This document shows positions 32,471-40,695 of a stretch of DNA of 64,000 nucleotides, in pieces. Within the stretch, counting starts at the first letter, position 1. Each line of letters starts with the position of its first letter. The DNA is taken from positions 1 through 64,000 of the forward strand of contig JANOQZ010000002.1 of the NCBI GenBank assembly GCA_031415055.1, given 5' to 3'. Origin of the DNA: JANMOK01 sp031415055 (GTDB lineage Bacteria > Pseudomonadota > Alphaproteobacteria > Rhodobacterales > Rhodobacteraceae). The notes under the pieces were generated by a model. It saw only the letters and a list, made by a program, of their open reading frames with translations, did no database searches and had not been told where the DNA came from. A program made the translations under genes and the position numbers.

Positions 32471-34738
32471 ATGGAAAAGACCAACCGCGATGCGGCGCTG
32501 GATTATCACGAATTTCCCAAGCCGGGGAAATTGGAAATTCGCGCGACCAAGCCTTTGGCCAACCAGAAAGACCTGAGTTTGGCCTATTCGCCCGGTGTGG
32601 CGGATGCGTGTTTGGCGATCAAGGCGAACCCCGCCGATGCCGCGCGTTTCACTGCGCGGGCCAATCTGGTGGGCGTAGTGACGAATGGTTCGGCGGCGTT
32701 GGGTCTGGGCAATATCGGCGCTTTGGCCAGCAAGCCGATCATGGAAGGCAAGGCGGTTTTGTTCAAGAAATTCGCCAATATCGATTGTTTCGACATTGAA
32801 GTGAACGAAAGCGATCCGGTGAAGCTGGCCGAGATTGTGATTGCTTTGGAGCCGACGTTTGGGGCGATAAATCTGGAAGATATCAAGGCACCGGAATGTT
32901 TTGTGGTCGAGAAATTGTGCCGCGAAAAGATGTCGATTCCGGTGTTTCATGACGACCAGCACGGCACGGCGATTGTGGTGGGTGCGGCGGCGAGCAATGC
33001 TTTGGTCGTGGCGAAAAAGAAGTTTTCGGCGATCAAGGTGGTATCAACCGGTGGCGGTGCTGCGGGGATTGCCTGTCTGAATATGCTGCTGAAATTGGGG
33101 GTGAAGCGGCAGAATATTTGGTTATGCGATTTGGCAGGGTTGGTGTGGAAAGGTCGCGCCGAGGAGATGACGGCGCAGAAGGCGGAATTTGCGCAGGACT
33201 CGAAACTGCGGACTTTGGCCGAGGTGATCAAAGGCGCCGATTTGTTTCTTGGCCTATCGGGACCGGGGGTTTTGACCGGCGCGATGGTGAAATCAATGGC
33301 GGTGCGACCGATTGTGTTTGCGCTGGCCAATCCGACGCCCGAGATCATGCCGGAGGATATTCGCGCAGCAAAACCCGATGCGATCATTGCGACGGGCCGG
33401 TCGGATTATCCCAATCAGGTCAACAACGTGCTGTGTTTTCCGTTCATCTTTCGCGGCGCACTGGATGTGGGGGCGAGCACGATCAACGATGCGATGGAAT
33501 TGGCTTGCGTTGAGGGGATTGCTGCTCTGGCGCGGGCTTCTTCAAGTGCGGAGGCGGCGGCGGCCTATCAGGGAGAGGACATGAAGTTTGGCGCGGAATA
33601 TCTGATCCCCAAACCGTTTGACCCGCGATTGCTGGCGATCGTTGCGGGTGCGGTTGCCAAGGCGGCGATGGAGACTGGTGTGGCGACGCGGCCGATCAAG
33701 GATTTTGAGGCCTATAGGAAGAAACTGGAGGGGTCGGTTTACCGATCCGCCTTTATCATGCGCACCGTGTTTGATGCCGCCCGAAGCGCGGGTCGGCGGA
33801 TTGTGTTTGCCGAAGGGGAAGACGAGCGGGTGCTGCGGGCGGCGCATGCGATGAGCGAAGAAATGAACAACCGGCCTATTCTGATAGGCCGCCCCGAAGT
33901 GGTGGAAGTGCGGCTGGCGCGGTATGGATTGCCGATCAAACCGGGGCGCGATTTTGATTTGGTGAACCCCGAAAGCGACCGGCGATTTCGCAACTATTGG
34001 GGGACCTATCACGAGGTGATGCAGCGGAAAGGCGTAACACCGGCCTTGGCGCAAGCGATCATGCGCACCAATACTACGGCGATTGCGGCGGTAATGGTGA
34101 AGCGCGGTGAGGCGGACAGCATGATCTGCGGCACGTTTGGTCAGTATTTGTGGCATCTGAACTATGTCAATCAGGTGTTGGCGACGCCGGATTTGCAGCC
34201 ATTGGGGGCGATGTCGTTGATGATTCAGGAATCGGGGCCATTGTTTATTGCCGATACCAACGTGCATCCCGACCCAAGCGCCGAGCAGGTAGCGGAAATT
34301 GTGATTGCGGCGGCGCGGCATGTGAAACGGTTTGGCGTGGCGCCGAAAGTGGCGTTGTGTTCGCATTCGCAGTTTGGCACTTTGGATACGGAGTCTGGGC
34401 GCAAAATGCGGGCGGCATTGGCGATATTGGACCGCGAAAAACGCGATTTTGACTATGAGGGCGAGATGCATATCGATTCGGCTTTGGACCCGGCGTTGCG
34501 GGCCCGATTGTTTCCCAATTCGCGGATGGAGGGTGCGGCCAATGTTTTGGTTTTCGCCAGCGTGGATGCGGCAAGTGGGGTGCGCAACATTTTGAAAATG
34601 GCGGCGAATGGGCTGGAAGTGGGACCGATTCTGATGGGAATGGGCAATCGGGCGCAAATTGTGACGCCGTCGATCACAGCGCGGGGGCTGCTGAACATCG
34701 CGGCTTTGGCGGGAACGCCGGTGCAGGTTTATGGTTAG
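32471..34738 (+). CDS. maeB: NADP-dependent malic enzyme with phosphotransacetylase-like domain
   Basis: This 755-residue protein decarboxylates malate to pyruvate. The malic-enzyme part (about 1-420) shows LSLAYSPGVADACLAI, NIDCFDIEVNE, FHDDQHGTAIV and the NAD(P) loop STGGGAAGIACL. The C-terminal part (about 435-755) resembles phosphotransacetylase, as in MaeB, and is thought to be regulatory (acetyl-CoA sensing). Following pccA and mcm, it could feed C4 acids from propionate into pyruvate. GGGGACCAC precedes the ATG. Confidence 0.93.
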   Translation: MEKTNRDAALDYHEFPKPGKLEIRATKPLANQKDLSLAYSPGVADACLAIKANPADAARFTARANLVGVVTNGSAALGLGNIGALASKPIMEGKAVLFKKFANIDCFDIEVNESDPVKLAEIVIALEPTFGAINLEDIKAPECFVVEKLCREKMSIPVFHDDQHGTAIVVGAAASNALVVAKKKFSAIKVVSTGGGAAGIACLNMLLKLGVKRQNIWLCDLAGLVWKGRAEEMTAQKAEFAQDSKLRTLAEVIKGADLFLGLSGPGVLTGAMVKSMAVRPIVFALANPTPEIMPEDIRAAKPDAIIATGRSDYPNQVNNVLCFPFIFRGALDVGASTINDAMELACVEGIAALARASSSAEAAAAYQGEDMKFGAEYLIPKPFDPRLLAIVAGAVAKAAMETGVATRPIKDFEAYRKKLEGSVYRSAFIMRTVFDAARSAGRRIVFAEGEDERVLRAAHAMSEEMNNRPILIGRPEVVEVRLARYGLPIKPGRDFDLVNPESDRRFRNYWGTYHEVMQRKGVTPALAQAIMRTNTTAIAAVMVKRGEADSMICGTFGQYLWHLNYVNQVLATPDLQPLGAMSLMIQESGPLFIADTNVHPDPSAEQVAEIVIAAARHVKRFGVAPKVALCSHSQFGTLDTESGRKMRAALAILDREKRDFDYEGEMHIDSALDPALRARLFPNSRMEGAANVLVFASVDAASGVRNILKMAANGLEVGPILMGMGNRAQIVTPSITARGLLNIAALAGTPVQVYG

Positions 34739-34743
34739 CGGAA

Positions 34744-34763
34744 TGTCACGCATTTAAGTGACA
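34744..34763. promoter_or_regulatory. perfect palindrome TGTCAC-N8-GTGACA
   Basis: A six-base perfect inverted repeat with an eight-base spacer lies just after maeB, about 240 bases before the signalling operon. There is no T-run on the + strand, so it is not a typical terminator for maeB. An operator function is possible but unproven. Confidence 0.3.
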
Positions 34764-34947
34764 AAAATTGACCACAGTTCGCTGTCATCACCCTTTCTTA
34801 ACCAGTTCTGGTGTAAGGTTGCTTGTCGCGGAATTTGCTTTCTGCGCAGATTGGGTGCCGAAAATTGCATTTTGCCAATAAAATGCTTCGCTTTCTGCCT
34901 GAAATCTGTGCAATTGTAGGTTGAGCGCGACAAAAGGGAAACTTACG

Positions 34948-35001
34948 ATGGACCGCCGTGGCTTTTGCGCCGGTGTGTTTGTCGTATCGATGCGGGGTTG
35001 A
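34948..35001 (+). CDS. possible 17-residue leader peptide
   Basis: A short frame MDRRGFCAGVFVVSMRG is preceded by AAGGGAAAC. Its TGA overlaps the ATG of the next gene (TGATG at 34999-35003). It could couple or regulate translation of the signalling operon, or be chance. Confidence 0.3.
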   Translation: MDRRGFCAGVFVVSMRG

Positions 35002-35495
35002 TGATGATTCAAACAATGCTGCGGCTGTCGCTGACTCTGGTTTTGTGGCTTTCGGTCGGCTTGGTTCCGGCACTGGCGGCAGAAGGTCTGACAATGACTC
35101 GGCCGGAAAACTTGGGCGGGGCCGTTGAAAAACTGGTGACCATGGACGAGTTGCGCGAACTGCCGCAAGTGACGATCAACGTTGACACCGAATGGTACGA
35201 AGGCACCCGCGCCTTTAGCGGGCCGTTGGCGCGCGACGTGGTGCAAATGATGGGCAAGGGCACCGGCACAATGGTGCATCTGACGGCAGTCAATGATTAT
35301 GCCATCGACGTGCCGCTCAGCGACTTTGAGGCCTATGACGTGATCTTGGCGCTGGATATGGATGGTGTGGCGCTGTCGATTCGCGATAAGGGGCCAATCT
35401 GGGTCATGTATCCGATGAACGACTTTCCCGAATTGCGCGACCCGGTGACCAATGGCAAGCTGATCTGGCAATTGGTCAAACTGGAAGTGCAATAG
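35001..35495 (+). CDS. secreted SUOX-fold protein without cofactor cysteine
   Basis: This 164-residue precursor has a signal peptide (LRLSLTLVLWLSVGLVPALA cut before AEG). The mature part resembles the molybdopterin-oxidoreductase (SUOX) domain: PQVTINVDTEWYEGTRAFSG, LARDVVQMMG, LTAVNDYAIDVPLSDF and a final GPIWVMYPMNDFPEL. The mature sequence has no cysteine, so the usual molybdenum ligand is missing and enzymatic use of Moco is unlikely. It is followed two bases later by a membrane histidine kinase, which suggests a periplasmic sensory partner. An ATG at 35004 is an alternative start. Confidence 0.7.
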   Translation: MMIQTMLRLSLTLVLWLSVGLVPALAAEGLTMTRPENLGGAVEKLVTMDELRELPQVTINVDTEWYEGTRAFSGPLARDVVQMMGKGTGTMVHLTAVNDYAIDVPLSDFEAYDVILALDMDGVALSIRDKGPIWVMYPMNDFPELRDPVTNGKLIWQLVKLEVQ

Positions 35496-35496
35496 G

Positions 35497-37137
35497 GTGC
35501 GGCTAAGCTTTGCCAGAATTGTCGCGCTTGCCGTCATCTTGTTGATGACGGCGATTGCCGGTTTGGGCTTTCTATCGACCTATTACAATCTAGAAGGCCT
35601 ACGCAAAGCCAGCAAGGAAACCATCGCCTGGTCGGCAACGCAGCTTGAAGCCGAACTCATTCGTTTCACCCTGTCGCTGGCCGAGTTTCAGCTTATGCCC
35701 AACGCGGCGCGCCTCAGCGACGTGCAAGAGCGTTACGATATCTTGTGGAGCCGGGCTTCGATTTTTGAAGAAGGCTCGGTCGGCGCTCGGCTGATGGCAT
35801 ATGACACCAAGGAACGTGCCGTCGAGGCGCTGATGCTGGATTTGCGCGGGCATGAGAGCGAAGTCGTCGGCATGGTGCCGGGTGACTTTGGCGTCGCGCA
35901 AAATCTGATCGAGCATTTCTCCACACATGGTGCATCGTTGAAATTGTTGAGCAATCGGGTGATACTGGGCGAAGAAGCCGTGCGTGCCGATATGCGCGAA
36001 CAGGTGCGGCGCGGCACCCAATTGGCCGCCGCCTTGAGCTTTGCGGCGGTGTTTTTGAGCCTCGCGTCCCTCGCCTATATCTGGCGGGAAAACCAGCGCT
36101 ATAAGGCTTTGGCGGAAACCAATCGCCTGCTGGCCGTCGCCGCCGAAGCCGCCAACCATGCCAAATCGCGTTTCCTAACGATGATGAGCCACGAATTGCG
36201 CACGCCGATGAACGGCGTTCTGGGTTTGCTGGCCTTGGCCAAGCAACCCGGCATGGCACCGCCGCAGTTGCGTTTGGTCGAACAGGCCGAACGGTCGGGG
36301 CATCAGATGATTGGCATGTTGTCGGACATTCTCGATTTCAGCGCCCTGCAAGACGACCAATTGCAGCTTGACGTCAAACCGTTCGAGCCGCGGCAATTGG
36401 CCCTGGCCATCACCGATTTGTTCGATCCTTTGGCGCGGCGTGAAGGCATTTCCTTCAAGGTCTTCGCCGATACGACCTGCCCGCAGCGCGTCACCGGCGA
36501 TTTTCGCCGTCTGCGTCAGGTGATATCGCATATCGCTGCCTATATCGTCGACACGGCGGGGACACGCGATATTGAAATTCAATTGTCATACGCCAACGGA
36601 TCGCTGACCACGGCGATTTCGTATCAATATGCCGATAACGGTTTGGAATGGCGGCCCGAGCTGATTTTGGGTGCGCCGGAACGCTCGACCGATCAGTTCG
36701 CCTCGGATGCTTTGGGACCGGCCGTGGCGCGTGGCCTGATCGAGCGGATGGGCGGCAGCATCGGGTTGGACAATCCCAACGACAGCCGCATCGCCATTCT
36801 GATTTCGACCCCAGCGCCGGTGTTTGAGCCGGCAGAAATGACCATCGCGCTGGATATGCGCTCGGCAGCGATGGAAACGATTTGCAAATCGGCGTTGCGC
36901 AACGACCGCGTGCGCTTCCAAAAAGGCGAAGGTAACGGCAAAGTCCATGTCGTTTTGATCGAGGCTGGCGGCACCGATGAAGGCCGACGCCTGAGCACGA
37001 TGCGAACCCGTCACCCCAATGCCATGATGATCGCCGTCGGACGCCCAAACAACCCAGATGAGTTCGATGGTCGGATTGAATTACCGCTGAAGCCGGAACT
37101 TTTACGCGACTCCGTGCTTAAGCAACTCGCGTCATAG
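35497..37137 (+). CDS. membrane sensor kinase with degenerate ATPase domain
   Basis: This 546-residue protein has one helix at 8-28, a sensory region at about 30-172 outside the membrane and a second helix at 175-196. A dimerisation domain with an intact phospho-acceptor (MMSHELRTPMNG, His232) follows. The ATP-binding domain is degraded. Both N-box asparagines are lost (QVISHIAAYI, with H345 and Y349), the G1 box reads DNGLEW and the G2 box reads SDALGP where GTGLGL is expected. The C-terminus (about 448-546) resembles a receiver without a clear acidic pocket. GTG 35497 directly follows the previous stop. It may be phosphorylated in trans by the next gene product. Confidence 0.72.
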   Translation: MRLSFARIVALAVILLMTAIAGLGFLSTYYNLEGLRKASKETIAWSATQLEAELIRFTLSLAEFQLMPNAARLSDVQERYDILWSRASIFEEGSVGARLMAYDTKERAVEALMLDLRGHESEVVGMVPGDFGVAQNLIEHFSTHGASLKLLSNRVILGEEAVRADMREQVRRGTQLAAALSFAAVFLSLASLAYIWRENQRYKALAETNRLLAVAAEAANHAKSRFLTMMSHELRTPMNGVLGLLALAKQPGMAPPQLRLVEQAERSGHQMIGMLSDILDFSALQDDQLQLDVKPFEPRQLALAITDLFDPLARREGISFKVFADTTCPQRVTGDFRRLRQVISHIAAYIVDTAGTRDIEIQLSYANGSLTTAISYQYADNGLEWRPELILGAPERSTDQFASDALGPAVARGLIERMGGSIGLDNPNDSRIAILISTPAPVFEPAEMTIALDMRSAAMETICKSALRNDRVRFQKGEGNGKVHVVLIEAGGTDEGRRLSTMRTRHPNAMMIAVGRPNNPDEFDGRIELPLKPELLRDSVLKQLAS

Positions 37138-37261
37138 TAGAAAAGTGGATGACGTGACCGCTTATTTGGTGTAAGGCTGGACTGCTTGCGGTCGAAATTG
37201 GTGAAGGCTGCCTTGAGCAGCGGATGGAGATGAATTGACTGCGACGCCGCTTGGACGAGAA

Positions 37262-38791
37262 ATGGACCAAACGCCCGACAAAAACGGCGCACAGCGGCAA
37301 TTAGCCCTGCTTTCGCACGATTTGCGTTCGGCCTTAGGTAGCATTGCCAGTGGATTGCGACTGCTGGACACCGAAAGACTGGCCCCGCAAGACCGCACGC
37401 AACTGGTCCGGGTGATCCGCGAGTCGGTAATACTCTCGGAATTAATGGACATCGCCTTGCAACTGGACCAAGCGCCCAATGGCGAGACGACGGGCAGCGA
37501 GGGCAGTTGCAATTTCGAGCGATTTTTGCGCGAACAATCGGTCAAATGGGAAGCCCAGGCCGAGGAAAAATCGATCCTCTTGAGCCTGCGAATCAAAAGT
37601 AAACTGCCAGGCAAACTCAACGCCAGCACCTTGCGATTGACGCGGGCGATTGGCAACGTGGTTAACAACGCCATAAAATACACCGATTACGGCGCGGTCG
37701 AAGTGAGCGCCGAATGCGACGCGAATGGCGGCATCGAATTGCTGGTCACCGATAATGGACCGGGCTTTTCCGACGCCGCTTTGGCCAAAGCCTTTGATTA
37801 TTATGGCCGCCCGGAAAATTCTGCCAAGCCCGGAACCGGGCTGGGACTGCATATTTCAAAAACGCTGCTCGACCAGATCGGTGCCAGCATCAGCTTGCGC
37901 AACCGCGACGGCGCGGGCGCGCATGCGCGGATCTATTTCCCAGCGAGCCTATGCAGCGACGAAGATGCACCCGAAGCCGTCAGGGCGATGCCGACGCTGC
38001 CGAATTTGCGCGGTATTCGCATTTTGCTGGCTGAGGACAACAAGACCAACCAGATGGTTGCCACGCAAATGTTGCAAAGCATGAATGCAGAAGTTACCGT
38101 AGCATCAGATGGTTACGAAGCTTTGTTGAAGTTTGAAAAAGGCAATTTTGATCTGGCGCTTCTTGATATTGAAATGCCGCGCATGTCGGGGCTGGACGTT
38201 TTGCGCGCCATCCGCGCCCGCACCGACGAACGCGCCAATACGCCGCTGGTGGCGCTAACCGCCTATGCGATGCGCGAACACAAGGAGCGGATTGCCGCCG
38301 CTGGCGCCAATGGTCTTATTCCCAAGCCTTTGATCAGCATCGAAAGTTTTGGCCAATCCTTGATGGATTACCTGTCCATCGATCGCCGACCCTCCGATGC
38401 AATTGCGACGCCTGAGATTACGGAACTTGCCCGCGACGGTGCCGAACTGATCGATATGCAGATTTACCACTCGCTGGTGACCACCATTGGCCAGGATTCG
38501 ATGGGGGAGTTGTTGGAAAAGGTTGTCGAAGACGTCGCCGGAGTGAAAACTGGTTTGCTGGAGGGTGCCGCCAACGCCGACAGTCAGTTGATCCGCTCTA
38601 ACACGCATATCCTTATTTCGGTTGCCGGCGCGATTGGTGCCACGTCACTGCAATTGTTGGCTGAGCGCCTGAACGCCGCCGCGCATAGCGGCAACGAAAC
38701 TACTATTGCGGATCTGTGCGACCAGTGTATTGCTGGCATCAGCGCGGTCGAAATTTTTCTCGGCCAAGAACAGGAACGTTTTCGGCTATAA
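37262..38791 (+). CDS. soluble hybrid histidine kinase (HK-REC-Hpt)
   Basis: This protein of about 509 residues has no membrane helix or sensor domain. The phospho-acceptor is in LALLSHDLRSALGSI (His19). The ATPase domain is intact, with N-box GNVVNNAIKYTD, G1 DNGPGF and G2 GTGLGLHIS. A receiver follows (ILLAEDNKTNQM and DLALLDIEMPRM with the acceptor Asp), and then a histidine-phosphotransfer-like domain with IRSNTHILISVAGAIGATSL. ATG 37262 is preceded by GGACGAG. An in-frame TTG at 37235 with GGAG upstream is an alternative. It lies between the degenerate membrane kinase and a LuxO-like regulator, so a phosphorelay through these three is likely. Confidence 0.82.
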   Translation: MDQTPDKNGAQRQLALLSHDLRSALGSIASGLRLLDTERLAPQDRTQLVRVIRESVILSELMDIALQLDQAPNGETTGSEGSCNFERFLREQSVKWEAQAEEKSILLSLRIKSKLPGKLNASTLRLTRAIGNVVNNAIKYTDYGAVEVSAECDANGGIELLVTDNGPGFSDAALAKAFDYYGRPENSAKPGTGLGLHISKTLLDQIGASISLRNRDGAGAHARIYFPASLCSDEDAPEAVRAMPTLPNLRGIRILLAEDNKTNQMVATQMLQSMNAEVTVASDGYEALLKFEKGNFDLALLDIEMPRMSGLDVLRAIRARTDERANTPLVALTAYAMREHKERIAAAGANGLIPKPLISIESFGQSLMDYLSIDRRPSDAIATPEITELARDGAELIDMQIYHSLVTTIGQDSMGELLEKVVEDVAGVKTGLLEGAANADSQLIRSNTHILISVAGAIGATSLQLLAERLNAAAHSGNETTIADLCDQCIAGISAVEIFLGQEQERFRL

Positions 38792-38793
38792 TC

Positions 38794-40239
38794 ATGACGA
38801 AACCGCTATTGCTGGTCGAAGACACGCATTCGTTGTCGATGGTCTATGAGACGGTACTCAAACGTGCCGACTATGCTGTTGACTGTGCTTTTTCTTTGGC
38901 TGAAGCTAATCAATGCTATGACCGGGTCGGCCACAAGGTTTTATTGCTAGATTTGTTGTTACCCGATGGCGACGGTTTGGAGTTGATGGCGCGGGTTCTG
39001 AAGGCCGAGCCGGATGCCAAAATTCTGGTGATCACCGCCAATGGGTCGATCACCCGAGCGGTCGAAGCAATGCGGGCGGGTGCGTTTGATTTTCTGGTCA
39101 AACCGTTTGACGAGCATCGCCTGCTCAACGCCGTGCGCAATGCCTTGCACGCTTTGGGCGACCAAGAAGGTGTGCCGCGACTGGACCATCGCGGCGGCGG
39201 TTATGCCGGATTCATTGGGGCTTCGCCGGAAATGAAAGAAATCTACCGGATGGTTGGCAATATCGGTCGCTCGACCGCGACGGTTTTCATCACCGGGGAA
39301 AGCGGCACCGGCAAGGAACTGTGCGCGCAAGCGATTCATTCGGTTTCGGCCAGGGCGAAAGGGCCGTTTGTGCCGTTGAACTGCGGCGCAATCCCACCGG
39401 ATTTGCTGGAATCTGAGGTTTTCGGCCATCTGAAAGGCTCTTTCACCGGGGCAATTTCCGATAAGAAAGGTGCCGCCGCCGCTGCCGAGGGTGGCACGCT
39501 GTTTTTGGACGAAATTTGCGAGATGCCGCTGAGTTTGCAGACGAAACTGCTGCGGTTTCTGCAGACCTCGCAAATTCAACCGGTCGGTGCAGTGACGCCG
39601 CGCCACGTCGATGTGCGCATTGTCTGCGCAACAAATCGCGATCCGGCGGTGGAAGTGCGGGCCGGGCGGTTCCGCGAAGATTTGTATTATCGCCTACATG
39701 TGGTGCCGATCCATTTGCCCGCCCTGCGCGACCGGGTGCAGGATATCATGGACATTGCCAATACGCGTTTGGCCGAATTCGCCCGCGAAGAAGGCAAGAA
39801 ATTCGAACGGTTTTCGCCAGAAGTCGAGGATATTTTCCTGTCGCGGCCTTGGCCGGGCAATGTGCGTCAATTGCTGAACGTTTTGCGCAATGTCGTTGTT
39901 TTGCACGACGGGCGCGACGTTCTGCCCGAAATGCTGCCCGCCGAATTGCTGACCGAATATACCGACGAAGCCCAACAAAGGCCGCAAGCGGCAAAGCCGG
40001 ATAATTTGATTTCCTTCACGCAATGGCCGCGTCGTGTCGACGTCAGCGCGGCGGCGGCGCGCGATGCCTTTGCCGCTTTGGTTGGCAAGCCCTTGGCGAT
40101 TGTCGAGCGCGATTTCATCGAAGCGACGATTGCGGCATGTGATGGCTCGATCCCGCAAGCGGCGCGGTTATTGGACCTTTCGCCCTCGACCATTTATCGC
40201 AAGCGCGAAAGCTGGGACAGTAAGCTGCTCAAATCCTGA
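38794..40239 (+). CDS. LuxO-like sigma-54-dependent response regulator
   Basis: This 481-residue NtrC-type regulator has a receiver (LLVEDTHSLS; acceptor Asp53 in LLLDLLLPDGDG), an AAA+ domain (Walker A GESGTGKE, sigma-54 loop GSFTGA, Walker B GGTLFLDEI, arginine region ATNRDP and GRFREDLYYRLH) and a C-terminal Fis-like helix-turn-helix (GSIPQAARLLDLSPSTIYRK). The LuxO-type phrase GHLKGSFTGAISDKKGAAAA points to that subgroup. It should activate sigma-54 promoters after phosphorylation by the upstream hybrid kinase. It starts three bases after that gene. Targets are unknown. Confidence 0.87.
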   Translation: MTKPLLLVEDTHSLSMVYETVLKRADYAVDCAFSLAEANQCYDRVGHKVLLLDLLLPDGDGLELMARVLKAEPDAKILVITANGSITRAVEAMRAGAFDFLVKPFDEHRLLNAVRNALHALGDQEGVPRLDHRGGGYAGFIGASPEMKEIYRMVGNIGRSTATVFITGESGTGKELCAQAIHSVSARAKGPFVPLNCGAIPPDLLESEVFGHLKGSFTGAISDKKGAAAAAEGGTLFLDEICEMPLSLQTKLLRFLQTSQIQPVGAVTPRHVDVRIVCATNRDPAVEVRAGRFREDLYYRLHVVPIHLPALRDRVQDIMDIANTRLAEFAREEGKKFERFSPEVEDIFLSRPWPGNVRQLLNVLRNVVVLHDGRDVLPEMLPAELLTEYTDEAQQRPQAAKPDNLISFTQWPRRVDVSAAAARDAFAALVGKPLAIVERDFIEATIAACDGSIPQAARLLDLSPSTIYRKRESWDSKLLKS

Positions 40240-40295
40240 CTTGCGGTTCGCTTTGGCGGTTGCGATAGTTGAAATTCAGCAATCGGGAGGCGTTG

Positions 40296-40682
40296 GTGGA
40301 CCTGTTTCAGGCGGCGCGAGACGTGCGTTTGCACGCGCATGCGCCCTATTCCAAGTTTCTGGTTGGCGCGGCTTTGCGCACCACTTCCGGTAGCATTTTT
40401 GTCGGCTGCAATGTGGAGAATGTCGCCTATCCGGAAGGGACCTGCGCCGAGGCAGCGGCGATTGCCGCCATGTGTGCGGCAGGCGAAAGGGAAATTGCCG
40501 AAGTTTTGGTGATTGCCGATGCGCCTTTGCCGGTGACGCCTTGTGGCGGCTGTCGGCAAAAGTTGGCGGAATTCGCCGGGCCTTCAGTTGTGGTAATCAT
40601 GGCTGGTTTGGAAGGCGAGCGGATGCGCATGACGATGGGCGAATTGTTGCCCGGCGCCTTTGGGCCCGAGCATTTACAATGA
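40296..40682 (+). CDS. cdd: cytidine deaminase
   Basis: This enzyme of about 128 residues deaminates cytidine and deoxycytidine. Zinc ligands and catalytic residues are in TCAEAAAI (Cys-Ala-Glu) and TPCGGCRQKL (C-x-x-C), with the substrate segment VGCNVENVAYPEG before them. GTG 40296 is preferred because GGGAGG stands at ideal distance and the length then matches the family. An upstream TTG at 40269 is in frame. It is the first gene of a pyrimidine and deoxynucleoside salvage operon. Confidence 0.87.
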   Translation: MDLFQAARDVRLHAHAPYSKFLVGAALRTTSGSIFVGCNVENVAYPEGTCAEAAAIAAMCAAGEREIAEVLVIADAPLPVTPCGGCRQKLAEFAGPSVVVIMAGLEGERMRMTMGELLPGAFGPEHLQ

Positions 40683-40695
40683 GCGAGGGCAGTTG

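Noticed and set aside
33542..34753. 403-codon minus-strand frame across maeB
   Set aside because: It is antisense to a fully motif-supported malic enzyme and has the low-complexity R/H/Q composition typical of shadow frames.
34744..34763. Inverted repeat after maeB considered as a transcription terminator
   Set aside because: The stem is only six bases with no T-run on the + strand, so it is kept only as a possible operator.
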